The notes: generated by a model from the letters alone, not told the origin. A stretch of 64,000 nucleotides of DNA from Linnemannia hyalina (GCA_019671135.1 JAHRHY010000018.1:1-64000); one strand, 5' to 3'; shown: positions 1 to 11,414, counted from the stretch's first letter. A program made the numbers and translations.

Positions 1-310
1 TTATTTTTCGCACACCAAACTCTTGAATATGTCCATCTACTATTAACCTGTAACCCTCACTGCAAGATTCGACAGAGTAGTTCTTGTATGTGATCATCTA
101 AAGCACTTGTATTCTCAACTGTATCTTTGTCGTGAAATACAGGGGAGAGATTACATTTTAAAAATTCTTGTGCTGTCTATTGCTATTTTATTCTGTGTTC
201 TGTTGCCCACTATGAAGAGATATGCCAGTTATGGAAGTCAACACTCCGTTCCTTGGACTTTGGATATTTTTTATATGCCTTTTTATATCCTCTGCACATG
301 AAGGGGCCGC
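1..310 (+). repeat. 495-bp unit, copy A (right part, cut by window edge)
   Basis: This is nearly identical to the right-hand 310 bases of the 495-bp unit found complete at 33719-34213 and 21933-22427 (both inverted). It ends in GGGGCCGC at 303-310 and is followed directly by Helitron helicase sequence starting ATAGGAG. In the intact helicase at 4346 the same site reads CTCATAGGAG, so the unit entered the helicase gene with ATA as the probable target duplication. The left end is outside the window. Confidence 0.8.
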
Positions 311-1890
311 ATAGGAGTGCTTGATTCGGTCGTATGCTTCCCTCTGATTCGCGTTTGAGTGACTGCTCCATCATGGCGAAATCTTCTGCGCTGGGCAAGG
401 GTAATTCAACTCGTCTGCAATAAATGCATTTACGTTGGGACCATGCTGCTCCAGTATGACGGGCTCGGGCATGCCTTCGTAGTCGTGGAGAGTCTTGCCG
501 AGGTTCCTCAAGAGAACTTGTAAGTGGATCAAGGCAGCATTTGCACGCTGGTCTGCAAAGGATTGTCGCTGCTCAAGGCTGGTAGCGTCACGTTCCCTTG
601 GACGGAGATCATCAGACAGTGCATCGCGAAAGGTGGTCCAAAGCTGAGCAGGATTTGTCGGGTTGCAAAAGGCAAGAATCTTTGCAAAAAGGGAGCGGAG
701 TTGGTATCCCGTTTGGCTGACTGCGGCATCCCGAAGACAGTTCTCCCACTCGCGATCAATCTTGAAGCATGCCAAGGGCGATGCAGGCGGCCTTGAACGT
801 GGGGTGGACCTCGTTTTCGACTGTTCTTAGGCCCTCAAACGATATAGGACTTGGCACCGAGAGTAGTAGCAACCGCAAATAAAACAGATCGCCTGCGGTA
901 TCATGCACAAAAAAGAGTCGGCCGACTGTACATCCTCTCTCTCTGAGCTTCCATCGCTTTTCCCTCTTGAGGTAAACGTGGGTTTGAGGAAAGTCGTGGT
1001 ACTTTGATGGCGGTTCGTCAGGATGGTCGCGGTTATAGTCGAAGAATGCAGTCAGCGTACTGCGCTCCAGTGCGGCTCTCTCTAGGACATCGGCGATGGG
1101 TTCGTCCGAGCGGAAGGCGTGCATGAACTGGCCGGGAAGATGCAAATGCAACCTGGTGACGGATGGATAGGCACTGTATAGGCGGAAACCGAATATGCGC
1201 CAAGAAGACTCGGAGGCAGAGACATAGCGACCGTCGATGAAATCAATGATCTCGTTGACTTCTGGCACAGGTAGATCTCCGGCTCCGGCTTGAGCTCCGT
1301 CTTGTGCCGGCTGTTGAACCACAACAGTGGCTCGATCATGACCCTTGTAGACGTACTTGTAAAGATACTTGACCGCAGTGGAAGAGGTGCAGCTCTCGAC
1401 ATTGATATGGGCACCATACTTTGCAGCCAGATAAGGGTTGTGCGGAACGACCCAACGGTTGTCAATCTCGAAATCTCCCCGGCCATCGATCCTGACTGTC
1501 CTTCCATCCATGCGGCGCCGGTACTGCGGATATCCATTTGGTCCGTTTGTGGTGGTTGCGAGGAAGGGCTTGGGATAGCCTTTGGTACACACGCCGTTCT
1601 CCATGCATGGAGAGTTCCTGTTTGCCGGTCCACATGGGCCATGGATCATGGATTTCACAACAGTCTCATAGGCGGCCGGATGAGTTGCAGGGTCAGGAAT
1701 CTCGGCAGAAATGTATTTGTCGTAGTCCTCAGGCAATCCAGGCTTGTGCTCGGGGCTCATGATGAGCAGAATGTGTGCATGGGAAGTCCACGCTTCTGGA
1801 ACTCAATGACATGAATCATGCCGACGACCTTTCCGAGGACATGGTTTTTCAACAGATCATGCAGGAGTTCCTTCAGCTTGATGTGAAAGA
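311..1890 (-). pseudogene. Helitron-2 Rep/helicase fragment
   Basis: This stretch is homologous to the Rep and early helicase part of the Helitron-1 gene (4350-5925). It shows the Rep segment with the motif KYLYKYVYKGHD and the tract before the helicase. The reading frame is broken at about 1785, where the RGLPHAHIL region is lost by a frame change, and again near 775, where the frame shifts after ALGMLQD. It has no Walker A segment because it ends at 310. It cannot make a working transposition protein. Confidence 0.85.
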
Positions 1891-2358
1891 CGCGGGTCGT
1901 GCAGCGAGGATACTCTCGTCCGAAACGGTGTCAAAGATGGTTTCGAGGTAGTCGCAGTTGTTGGAGTGACGCTTCTGGGAATGGCAGATCCTTGCACTTG
2001 TCGTTTGCTTCCCTTTAAAGTATGGGCAGCGACGACTTGTTGACCTTTGGTGATCGTTTCCACGGCACCTGCTACACCTGCTAATAGGGGAAGAGGAGGA
2101 GGAAGAAGAAGCGATTGCATTGGGTGTGGTGATAGTGCTATTGATGGGAAGCGAGGAAGGAGAGGAGGGAGTGGTAACAGTAGATTTAGTGGCAGCCGTA
2201 CGCCTGGTGGTGGTAAGGGAAGAGAACCTGACGGACTTGGTGGGCTGCGACCTTGTTGAGTTCGTCGCTCTAACCCGCTTGTATCCTGTAAAGGCTGTAG
2301 TTGAAGAGGTATCGATACTGGAGGTGGAGGTAAGAGGAGCACGGCGAGTGGAAGGCAT
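1873..2358 (-). pseudogene. Helitron-2 accessory zinc-knuckle gene, 5' part
   Basis: The start is ATG at 2358. The N-terminal residues (MPSTRRAPLTSTSS), a Ser/Thr-rich tract and a Cys/His knuckle (CSRCRGNDHQRSTSRRC) match the Helitron-1 accessory protein (start 9896). Homology ends after DTVSDESILAA, where the reading frame crosses the internal deletion into Rep sequence and stops at 1873. A poly-A tract of about 20 bases sits just upstream (2437-2456). It is a truncated copy; its function is unknown. Confidence 0.7.
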
Positions 2359-2801
2359 GTTGAATGGTGACAGATGTGATGAAAATGAAATTTGGAGTTG
2401 TGGCTGATGAAAGACTGTAGTTAGGAATAAAGGGGCAAAAAAAAAAAAAAAAAAAAGCACAAAAGCGAGGAAAAGAGTAGCAGCAAGTTATTAGAGAAGA
2501 AAAGGTTGTTGCTGGAGGATTCTAGAGGTTCTAGAGGACTCCCACTTTGCTTATTTAGCATTTCTTGGTCAGCAGATCCTCCTAGGGGACACGCACTTCG
2601 CTTTCTGTGGGATACGCATACGCACTTTTGCTTAGTCAACATCAATCAACAACAATGGGAGGTGGAAATTTAGTGGCGTTCGTCAGGCACACACACAGCA
2701 CACACGATAGACATAATACAATCATGTGATTTAGGAACGATTGATTGATTGTGACTGCGAACTATATCAGGTGATCACTACAGTCGCTTTGTATTATTAG
2801 A

Positions 2802-2832
2802 CTAGAATAGTACCCGCGGCTTCGCTCGCGGA
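2802..2832 (-). other. Helitron 3' terminus: hairpin plus CTAG
   Basis: Reading the minus strand, CCGCG and CGCGG flank a short loop (2831-2814). They are followed by GGTACTATT and the terminal CTAG (2805-2802). This is the arrangement expected of a Helitron transposition terminator. Confidence 0.75.
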
Positions 2833-2941
2833 GGTGTTGGTGAAAAAAAATGGGTGTTGTTTTGTGTTTAATATTTATATCTGTCCGACACTCTCTTTTT
2901 CTCCCTGCTCCCTTCTCTTTTTTTTTTTTTTTTTTTTTCAG

Positions 2942-5900
2942 TCACCCAGGGCAAGGAATCTCTGGGTAAACAACATTTGTTGTACAGCTATCTGGTGTAT
3001 TGGAATCCTCCTTCTCAATCAACACATGCACGTTGTTCTTGCTCGTCACTCGAGATAGGGCGACGTACAGTTGGCCATGGGCAAATACCGGCTTCTTGAG
3101 ATAGATACCAACAGTGTCCAAAGTCTGACCTTGGGACTTGTTAATAGTCATTGCAAAGGCAGGTCGGATAGGGAACTGGAGTCGACGGAACTTGAACGGC
3201 ATATCGAGATCAGAAGGGCAGATCGGGATGCGGGAAAGGAATACTTGATTGCCGGCATGTGTTCCTGTAATGATAGTGGCTCCCAAGACGTACCGGGAGA
3301 GAGACGTACATATCAGTCGTGTACCATTGCAAAGTCCTTCCTGGGGCATAAGGTTTCGAAGGAGTATGACAGGGCAACCCACGGTCAATCTTAGGCAGTG
3401 AGGAGGGAGCGAAGACGACTTGAGGCCGTTCAGAAACTCAATAGGAAACAGAGCGTCCACTCTATCGTCCTCTTTATCGATGATGGAGTCCTGCGAGAGA
3501 AACTCCTTTGATTCTCCTTGTATGGTCGACATGATGTGGTTGTTGACTTCATCGACGTTGTCGTTTGTTGGACAGAGCACTGCGCGCTGATTGAGATACT
3601 GGGTATTGCCAATATTGTGCTGGAGATCAGGGTAGACTTTGGCAATAAGATCGTCAATGTTGGCATTGGCTGGCATCACCATCTGGGGTGGGAGTGTGAT
3701 GTTGGTGGAGATTCCATTGTCTAGAGACGGGCCGGGAACTGTTCCTTCTCCGACTTGAAGAAGCCAGTTTGCAAACGCGGTTTGTTCCTCGATGTCGGGA
3801 GCGTTGGCATTTCTGAGAAGGCGCATGTTGACGGAAAGATGGAAGGTGTTGGATGTGTTGCCAGAGTGGAGATCGTTTAAAGCAGGCTCCAATGGTTTCC
3901 TCTCTGCGTCCTTGCTTGACAACTGGAGGAATCTGCCTAAAGTCGCCGCCAAAGACCATGAGCTTTCCTCCAAAGGGACGGTGTTCGTTCTCAGGGTCCA
4001 CAGTCTTCATTAGGTCTTGAGAGTGCGGTCTACAGCCTCGAAGATATGCCGATGTGTCATAGGAGCTTCGTCCCAGACAACGATCTTGGCCTGGATGAGA
4101 AGATCTGCAACTTCTGACCTGTGATTGACTGAACAAACACTGTCCTCGTGGGTAGGGACGGGAATCTTAAAGCGCGAGTGAGCGGTTCTTCCGCCTTGTA
4201 GAAGTAATGCGGCAATTCCAGATCCGGCGACGGCAAGAGCGATATCGTGATTTGACCGGACCATAGATAGGATAAGGGAGTAAAGGAAGGTCTTCCCTGT
4301 GCCTGCGGGACCATCGATGAAGTACGTCTCGGAAGTGTTCATCTCATAGGAGCGCTTGATTCGGTCGTATGCTTCCCTCTGATTCCCATTGAGTGACTGC
4401 TCCATCACGGCGAACTCTTCTGGGCTGGGCAAAGGGTAACTCAACTCGTCTGCAATAAATGCATTTACGTTTGGACCATGCTGCTCCAGTATGACGGGCT
4501 CGGGCATGCCTTCATAGTCGTGGAGAGTCTTGCCGAGGTTTCTCAGGAGGACTTGTAAGTGGATCAGCGCAGCATTTGCACGCTGGTCTGCAAAGGATAT
4601 CCGCTGCTCAGGACTGGTAGCGTCACATTCCCTTGGACGGAGATCATCAGACAGTGCATCGCGAAAGGTGGTCCAAAGCTGAGCAGGATTTGTCGGGTTG
4701 CAAAAGGCAAGGATCTTTGCAAAAAGAGAGCGGAGTTGGTATCCCGTTTGACTGACAGCGGCATCCCGAAGACAGTTCTCCCATTCGCGATCGTCTTGAA
4801 GCATGCCAAGGGCGATGCAAGCGGCCTTGAACGTAGGGTGGACCTCGTTTTCGACTGTTCTCAGGTCCTCAAACGATATAGGACTTGGCACCGAGAGCAG
4901 TAACAACCGCAAATAAAACAGATCGCCTGCGGTATCATGCACAAAAAAGAGTCGGCCGACTGTACATCCTCTCTCCCTGAGCTTCCATCGCTTCTCGCTC
5001 TTGAGGTAAACGTGGGTTTGAGGAAAGTTGTGGTACTTTGAAGGCGGCTCATCAGGATGGTGACGGTTATAGTCGAAGAATGCTGTCAGCGTACTGCGCT
5101 CCATTGCGGCTCTCTCTAGGACATCAGCGATGGGTTCGTCCGAGCGGAAGGCATGCATGAACTGACCGGGGAGATGCAAATGCAACCTGGTGACGGATGG
5201 ATAGGCACTGTGTAGGCGAAATCCAAATATGCGCCAAGCAGACTCGGAAGCAGAGACGTAGCGACCGTCGATGAAATCAATGATCTCATTGGCTTCTTGC
5301 ACAGGAAGATCACCGGCGACCTGAGTTCCGTCTTGTGCCGGCTGTTGGACCACAACAGTGGCTCGATCATGGCCCTTGTAGACGTACTTGTACAGATACT
5401 TGACGGCAGTGGAAGAGGTGCAGCTTTCGACATTAATGTGGGCGCCGTACTTTGCGGCCAGATAGGGGTTATGCGGAACGACCCAACGGTTGTCAATCTC
5501 GAAATCTCCCCGGCCATCGATCCTGATCGTCCTTCCATCCATGCGGCGCCGGTACTGCGGATATCCATTTGGTCCGTTTGTAGTGTTCGCGAGGAAGGGC
5601 TTGGGATAGCCTTTGGTACACACACCGTTCTCCATGCATGGGGAGTTCCTATTTGCCGGTCCACATGGGCCATGGATCATTGTTCTCTTGACGGTCTCGT
5701 AGGCAGCTGGGTGCGTTTCAGGATCGGGAATCTCAGCAGATATGTATTTGTCGTAGTCTGCAGGCAATCCAGGCTTGTGCTCAGGGCTCATGATGAGCAG
5801 AATGTGTGCGTGGGGTAGTCCACGCTTCTGGAACTCAATAACATGAATCATGCCGACAACCTTTCCAAGGACTTGCTTTTTCAACAGATCATGTAGGAGT

Positions 5901-8458
5901 TCCTTCAGCTTGATGTGAAAGACGCGTGTCGTCAGGTCCGGGCGGTCAGCCGCTGTCTGGTTTGGGAAAAGTTCTGACGTGATTTCGGGCCACTTGGGGT
6001 TACAGGTAAAAGTGACGAAATAATCCGGTGTCGATTCGAAGGCACGGACAATGGCCATTGCATCTTGGTACAGCTGCTGCATGTATCGGGGTCCGCTGAC
6101 ATAACTTGAAGGGAGGACGACCCGTCTTCCAACGGCAGCGGCGTCGACATCCCCAGCATTGACCGCATCCTGTAAGCCTGTGGAGATATCATGTCCAAAA
6201 AAATAAATAATAATAATAATAATTAGAATTCTGAGAATGATCAATGCACCCTCAACATCTCAAAAATGGTTCCCTTGATTACCTGAGTAGAGCTCAATAC
6301 GAAGGGTCTGCTGATTATGCTTTAGAAAATTGAGGCGATTCATGTCCATGGTGCAAAACATGTCAACCATCAATTGCTGAAAGAGGCGTCTTGAACGGAA
6401 CATGTACTCGCTGCTATCGCCAATGCGGTATTGGAGGCGATAGGCGAAGAAATCCATCATGGTGATCCTGTGAGTATAGTTTCCCGGAGCATGCTCCTCA
6501 TCGCCTTCACCCTCGTCGTCTTCACCTTCGCCCTCATTGTTGAGACCCATTGCAGCTTGAGGATCAGCGTCGCCTAGGTGATTGTCGAGGATTTCATCAT
6601 TATCGCCCTGGTCGATCTGCTCCTCGAGGTCGTTCTCGACGTCATCGTCGTCGTTGTCGCCAAGGTCCATATTGTCGTTGTTGTTGTCGTTGTCGTTGTT
6701 GTTGCCGTTGTTGTCAATGTCCATCTCATTAGCATTGGCTTGATCCAATAGTGGCTGTAGATTATGAGGTGGAACTGGATGTCGATAAGCAAGTTGTGGA
6801 TCTAGGACATGCTGCAAGACATCTTCCGGAGGTTGAGGGTTGTTTCGAGTGAGTCCTAGGTGATATCCATCCTCCCCACGTAGAAACAACAGCGGGTAAC
6901 AGAGAGGAAAGTATGACTGGTGCAGTGCTGAGACCTGATGAAGGCGGTTGTTGTGAAGCTGGATGATTATATCCCGATTCCCAGGTGCATCTGTTGCATC
7001 GCCAGGAAGAATGGCGGCGAATTCATCGGCGGTGGGTCGATTGTAGCGTCTCGCGTCACCCGCCCTCTGACAAACGATCTTTAAGCCCAGAACCGGTGCA
7101 TCGTCCGCTCGAATACGCTGTCCGATGGTCTTGAACCTCTTGGCGTACGGATTGTGCCTGTACATGAGGCGATGAAGGATGCGGATAATCCTTCTGTCCT
7201 TGTCTCGGTCTCGTGCTTGCACACCATCCCCGCCGTTTGGAAGAGCCTGGTTCCTTGACCCATAGATGAAATCCAAGCGTCGATCGACTTCAGCGTCCTG
7301 GTCCGAGTCGTGAAAATAAATCTGGGCAAACTGAGGTTGTTGGGCGTTTGGTGGGAGAATACCGCCGATCTTGTGGTAAAGCTGGCCCTTGACTTGAAAG
7401 GTATTTGGGCCTCTGCCAGGCGGTCGCCGCATGTCACGGTACTTTGTACTGGTGCCAAAGGATGCAAAAGCAAAGGCATTGTTGAAGGTCCGTGTGTTTG
7501 CCAGAAATCGCTTGGAGAGAGGGGTATCGCCTCTAAACAGTTCTTGTAATTCGGCAGGGGGAGCTTCAATAGTCGGCATTTTGACTCTTCCTTGGAGGCA
7601 ACACATAGAGAAACGCGGAGTTACGACCGCACATCCGACGCGTTCCTGGATATATTCAGAAGATAGAAAAAAAAGTTAGGAATCTAAAAAAAATGCAGAA
7701 GATGTTTTAAAAAAAATGACTGATATTATATTGTTACCTCTCTCCAATGTAAGGCGCCACAGTGAGAGCAAACGACGTTCATCCGATCCAGGGCCTTGTA
7801 TTCTGTATCATCTTGTTCCTTGCAAGCAGCCATTCCATTTCCGAACACACGTACAGCAGGAGCATCAGGAATAGCAGGAGCGGCGGCAGGAGCGGCAGGA
7901 ATAACAGGAATAGCAGGAATAGCAGCAGCGGCAGAGACTATAGGAGCAGCAGGAGTGGCAGGAACAGTATGGGCAGCAGGAGCAATAGGAGCAGCAATGA
8001 GCAGGTATCGTCGATTCATAGGACAATCCTTGTGACTTTTGCGACTATGGCCAAGCCGTCCGCAAGATTGACACTTTAGAGCAGAATGAGGAGTAGCAGC
8101 GATAGGAGTAATTGAGGCAGCCGGAGAAATGGAAATAGCATGCCTGCGAGAGCCTTCCGCAGCTTCTTGATTGATTCGATCTTCTTGTCGTCGGCGTTCC
8201 ATATCTCTTTGGGCGTCTTGGGCTATATCACTTGGGATAGTTATGGAGTTTGATGGTCTGTCCCTCCCCATAAACAAAAGAAAACGATAGAAAAGGTCAC
8301 ATTTCTTTAACAACAGGAGCGGTTACACTTTATAACCTTTTCATTCTCATTTGCTCATACCTTTTTTTGTAGAGGCGGCATTTCGTTGAGGTATTTCGAG
8401 AATGTCCTGGTTGCTTGCAGCTTGCGCATAAACGCATAACATTGGTGGCCGATAACAT
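2942..8458 (-). CDS. Helitron Rep/PIF1-type helicase, four exons, two frameshifts
   Basis: This protein would nick and unwind DNA for rolling-circle transposition. The exons inferred from splice sites are 8458-8361, 8263-7738, 7645-6283 and 6177-2942; the three introns are 92 to 105 bp with GT...AG ends, and the phases match. Exon 1 encodes a CCHC knuckle (CASCKQPGHSRNTSTKC). Exon 2 has a second knuckle and the motif CSHCGALHWRE that opens Helitron proteins. Exon 3 is the Helitron_like_N region with an acidic tract. Exon 4 has the Rep motif RGLPHAHILL, the tyrosine motif YLYKYVYKG, Walker A GPAGTGKTF, Walker B VVWDEAP, GGDFRQIPPV and the C-terminal INKSQGQT and YVALSRV motifs. Frames change near 4015 and near 3860, so this copy is probably inactive unless those are sequencing errors. 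Confidence 0.85.
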
Positions 8459-8885
8459 TTTGGAAATGTGAGGTGTTTAAGTGTCTGTTGATAGGGAATG
8501 AAAGGAAAAATGATGTTGGAGCGCGCGTAGATTGAGACAGCTTATTATATGTTTATTACAACAGGCTCTAAAAGAGATACCATCCTCTTTCTCTTCTCTT
8601 TCGCCTTTATGTTTATCCATCCCATCGTTTTTTTCTCCATTTCTCCTTTATTTTCTAGGCTGGACATGCTCTCTGGTTGATGGTTGATGGTTGATTAGAT
8701 GGGCCGGTTCAAGAAACTATAAAGACCAATAATGTATAGGTTCGTGTAGCCTTGAAGGCCTTTAGCCGCCTGCTCTATGCTCTATTTCCTTTATGAGTTG
8801 TTCAAATGAATAAAATAACTGAAAAAAAATAGCCCGGAGCTTCATCATTTTTTTAATGTTTTATTTTTATTAATATTTATGGGAA
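8459..8885 (-). other. Intergenic region between the two Helitron-1 genes
   Basis: This is 427 bp with no supported gene. It lies downstream of the accessory gene and upstream of the Rep/helicase start, so it should hold the Rep promoter. It is AT-rich with T runs; no clear TATA box can be singled out. Confidence 0.4.
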
Positions 8886-9896
8886 TTAGTTCTGTAATAC
8901 AGCTGAAAGTAATAGTTGTGATGAACAGGTGGGACATACAATGGCCATGCATCCAGAAGCAGTATCCATGGTGGAGGGCATTGGAGAGGTCCACTCGGGC
9001 AACAAAGTGCTTGAAGTGCTTGCATGACTGGAAGAGGAGCTTTGTGTTGATATGACTTGTGTTAATGGCCTCTGCAGATCATCCTCGCTTTCATCGTCGA
9101 GTTGGATTGACTCCGAACTGGAAACGCTTTTCCAACCTGGGCGCCGCCTTATGAGCGGCTCATCCTCGCTATTGCTATCCTCATAATCATCCACCACAAT
9201 GGTAGACTGACTTGTTGTGTTTGGATCCTGATCCTGAACGACCTCAGCGAATGCAGCGAGGTCATCGTCGTTGTCGTCTATGATCGATTCGTCCTCGCTA
9301 TCATTAACATCCACCACAATGGTAGACTGACTTGTCGTGTTTGGATCCTGATCCTGATCGACCTCAGCAAGTGCAGCGAGGATGTCGTCGTCTGAGATGG
9401 TGTCAAAGATGGCTTCATAGTAGTTGACGCTGTAGGAATAATGCTTTTGAGTATTGTTGATCCTTGCACTTGTCGTTTGCTTCCCTTTATAGTATGGGCA
9501 GCGTCGACTCGTCGATCTTTGGTGGTCGGTTCCACGACACTTGGAACACCTGCTGATGGAGGAAGACGGGGAGGAAGAAGAGGGAGAGGAGGAAGAGTAA
9601 GGAGTAATGGCCTTGGGTTTGGGTTTAGTGTTATTGATGGTGCGGCGCTTGATGGAGCGCTTGGTGTGTTTGGTAGGAAGAGAGTAGGGAGCGAAGGAAA
9701 CAGAGGGAGCGGTAGCAGTAGAGCTGGTGGCAGTGTGCCGGGCGGAAAGGGGAGAGAACGTGACCGACTTGGTCATCTGCGACCTTGTTGAATTCATTGC
9801 CTTGGTTCGTTTATATCCTGTAAAGGTCGCAGGGGGAGAGACATTGGAGGTGGATGTTGAAGTAAGAGCGACACGGCGAGAGCGAGTGGAAGGCAT
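8886..9896 (-). CDS. Helitron-1 accessory zinc-knuckle protein
   Basis: This is an ORF of 336 residues from ATG 9896; the upstream in-frame ATG at 10037 would add a poly-Phe tract from a homopolymer run, so it was not chosen. The N-terminus (MPSTRSRRVALTSTS) is shared with the Helitron-2 copy, which supports real coding. It has a basic Ser/Thr-rich first third, a Cys/His knuckle (CSKCRGTDHQRSTSRRC), then an acidic part. In the acidic part a segment containing QDQDPNTTSQSTIVVD occurs twice. The knuckle suggests nucleic-acid binding. No known family was recognised. It is co-oriented with and upstream of the Rep gene. Presence in two Helitron copies suggests it belongs to the element and is not a captured host gene. 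Confidence 0.65.
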   Translation of the reverse strand: MPSTRSRRVALTSTSTSNVSPPATFTGYKRTKAMNSTRSQMTKSVTFSPLSARHTATSSTATAPSVSFAPYSLPTKHTKRSIKRRTINNTKPKPKAITPYSSSSPSSSSPSSSISRCSKCRGTDHQRSTSRRCPYYKGKQTTSARINNTQKHYSYSVNYYEAIFDTISDDDILAALAEVDQDQDPNTTSQSTIVVDVNDSEDESIIDDNDDDLAAFAEVVQDQDPNTTSQSTIVVDDYEDSNSEDEPLIRRRPGWKSVSSSESIQLDDESEDDLQRPLTQVISTQSSSSSHASTSSTLLPEWTSPMPSTMDTASGCMAIVCPTCSSQLLLSAVLQN

Positions 9897-9912
9897 GCTG
9901 GCTACTGACAGA

Positions 9913-9944
<32 letters not shown>

Positions 9945-10040
9945 GAGGTAAGGAAAGGAAAGGAAAGGAAAGGAAATATTCTTGTCCGAAAAAAAGAGAA
10001 AGAAAAAGCCATCGGCTCTACTCTCTACATTCTCCATTTC

Positions 10041-10160
10041 CGCATTTTTAACATGCTTACCGGCAGATCAGTTTACCGGTATGGCTCTCATTCCGCATTT
10101 TAACATGCTTACCGGAAGATCTGCTTACCGGTAGATCTGCTTACCGGTATGGCTCTCATC
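10041..10160. repeat. Short tandem duplication near the Helitron-1 5' end
   Basis: Two imperfect copies of a unit of about 60 bp begin with CCGCATTTT and contain repeated GCTTACCGG and TTACCGGTATGGCTCTCAT. The second copy carries an extra internal repeat of GATCTGCTTACCGGTA. It lies in the leader of the accessory gene. Confidence 0.6.
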
Positions 10161-10387
10161 GCATCCCACATCCATCTATCATTTTCTCATTTTTAATTAA
10201 CTTTCATTTTAATTAACTTTAAGCTAAAAAAAAAAACGCACACAACACACACAAACACTTACACACACACTACATATACACCATACACACCATACACACA
10301 CCACAACACCATGAGAAAGAGAAAGAGGGAACATCACATGATTTACGATAAGTCAGGTGATGGAGATAACGATTTTGTATTAGTAGA

Positions 10388-10778
10388 TACGCGCTAAACC
10401 CATGTAAACTCATGCATATAAGTCACATACAAAAGACAATAAGTAGGAACTCCAAACCTTGACACAATGTCATATAGGAATTGAGGAAGTAACTCATTAA
10501 AATGTAGAGGTAATAAGAAACTACGAAGACTCCGCAAGTTGAAAAAGGAGATCGTGATGCATGTAATCCATTTAACTGTTCAAACAGAGTTAGGCATTTC
10601 AATTCCGGCGATGATCCAATGTCGGTCCATGCAAAAAAAAAGCAAGTGATGGTGAATGGGGTTACGATTCAAGAAAATGAATGACTGGAATCTGGGGACC
10701 GGTTGAAACATTGGTGAATGAGCATTTCAAAAAAAACGGCAAAATCGTGTTTTGGTTGAACACTTTTGTGGAGCACTT
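10388..10778 (+). repeat. Palindromic MITE P4, right arm only
   Basis: This is closely similar to the right arm of P3 (60349 leftward), ending in GGAGCACTT at 10770-10778 followed by TA. The arm is cut at TACGYGCTAAACCC. This is the A|T point of the palindrome where the Helitron pair inserted, so the missing half should lie beyond Helitron-2. Confidence 0.75.
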
Positions 10779-11102
10779 TAGAAGCTGATATTGGACGAGG
10801 TGGCGAAAGCAAGTACTCCAAGTACACGATCAAGAGCTATGCCAAGTTTCGCCTGCTGAGTATGGATGGATGCTGGGGCCGTAATGTCAAGTTTATCCTG
10901 ATGATGTTTAATGGGATCCAGAAATCTGTTATTTTTAGTTATTAGATGCGCCTTGCCTCCACCATGACTGCACTTTACTAGCAACATGAGTGTACATACA
11001 AGGAAAAATGAGATGTGTATACATTTTTATTTTTTTGCTCTGCTAATTGCGGGCATCGTGTCTTATGGTGGGAAGAGCGAATGAAAGTATAGATGATGAT
11101 CA
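10779..11102. other. No supported gene
   Basis: Only a 69-codon minus-strand ORF (10778-10987) of no recognisable family is present. It is likely non-coding flank. Confidence 0.4.
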
Positions 11103-11232
11103 GTGTTTCTCAGAAATTATTCGCACCCTTTATTTGCCTGCAAAATGCGGATCGAATCGAAGTAGCATTCGCATTCGCATTATGTAAAACCAATGTAAAA
11201 TCTATTTATTCGCATTCGCATTTGAGAAACAT
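11103..11232. repeat. Small TIR MITE, copy 1
   Basis: The left end GTGTTTCTCA (11103-11112) and the right end TGAGAAACAT (11223-11232) are inverted repeats with one mismatch. The interior contains GCATTCGCATTCGCAT-type repeats also present in the copy that hosts Gypsy-A. The length is about 130 bp. The flanks do not show a clean TA duplication. Confidence 0.6.
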
Positions 11233-11378
11233 TAATGATGATGAAGCGAAGGGTGAAAGAAGGGAGATGAAAGTGGAGTGCATGTGAACGATCTCTTTTT
11301 TGACAAAAATGTTCAATGTGACGTCAGTTTATTTCAAGCGGGTTTTCTCGCATTAGGTTTTTCTAATGTCAATGACTA

Positions 11379-11414
11379 GTGTTTCTCAAGAACATAGTGC
11401 ATTCGCATTCGCAT
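11379..11414. repeat. Small TIR MITE, copy 2, left part (host of Gypsy-A)
   Basis: This begins TA + GTGTTTCTCA (TIR 11379-11388) and continues to 11414, where Gypsy-A starts. The rest of the MITE resumes at 37104 and ends TGAGAAACAC (37151-37160) + TA. The TA duplication suggests a Tc1/mariner-type origin. The last five bases, CGCAT, are the Gypsy-A target duplication. Confidence 0.75.

Larger units (their letters stand above)
311..2801 (-). mobile_element. Helitron-2, internally deleted and truncated
   Basis: The 5' end on the minus strand is TC at 2801-2800, followed by a start similar to that of Helitron-1. It then carries the first part of the accessory zinc-knuckle gene (2358-1896). The sequence jumps directly into the middle of the Rep/helicase (about 1890-311). 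Compared with Helitron-1, roughly the segment from 9390 to 5930 is missing. The 3' end is lost where the 495-bp unit starts at 310. Its 5' end touches the CTAG 3' end of Helitron-1. Confidence 0.8.
2802..10387 (-). mobile_element. Helitron-1, full length
   Basis: The minus-strand 5' end is TC at 10387-10386, preceded by A. The 3' end is CTAG at 2805-2802, followed by T. A GC-rich hairpin lies just inside the 3' end (2814-2831). The length is 7586 bp. It carries a Rep/helicase gene and an upstream zinc-knuckle gene, both on the minus strand. Eukaryotic Helitrons insert between A and T and end in CTRR after a hairpin, which fits both termini. The A flank belongs to a palindromic MITE arm (10388 on) and the T flank is the first base of Helitron-2. 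Confidence 0.85.

Noticed and set aside
107..301. 64-codon ORF repeated at 107-301, 21942-22136 and 33728-33922
   Set aside because: It lies entirely within the 495-bp unit, repeats only because the unit repeats, and shows no domain.
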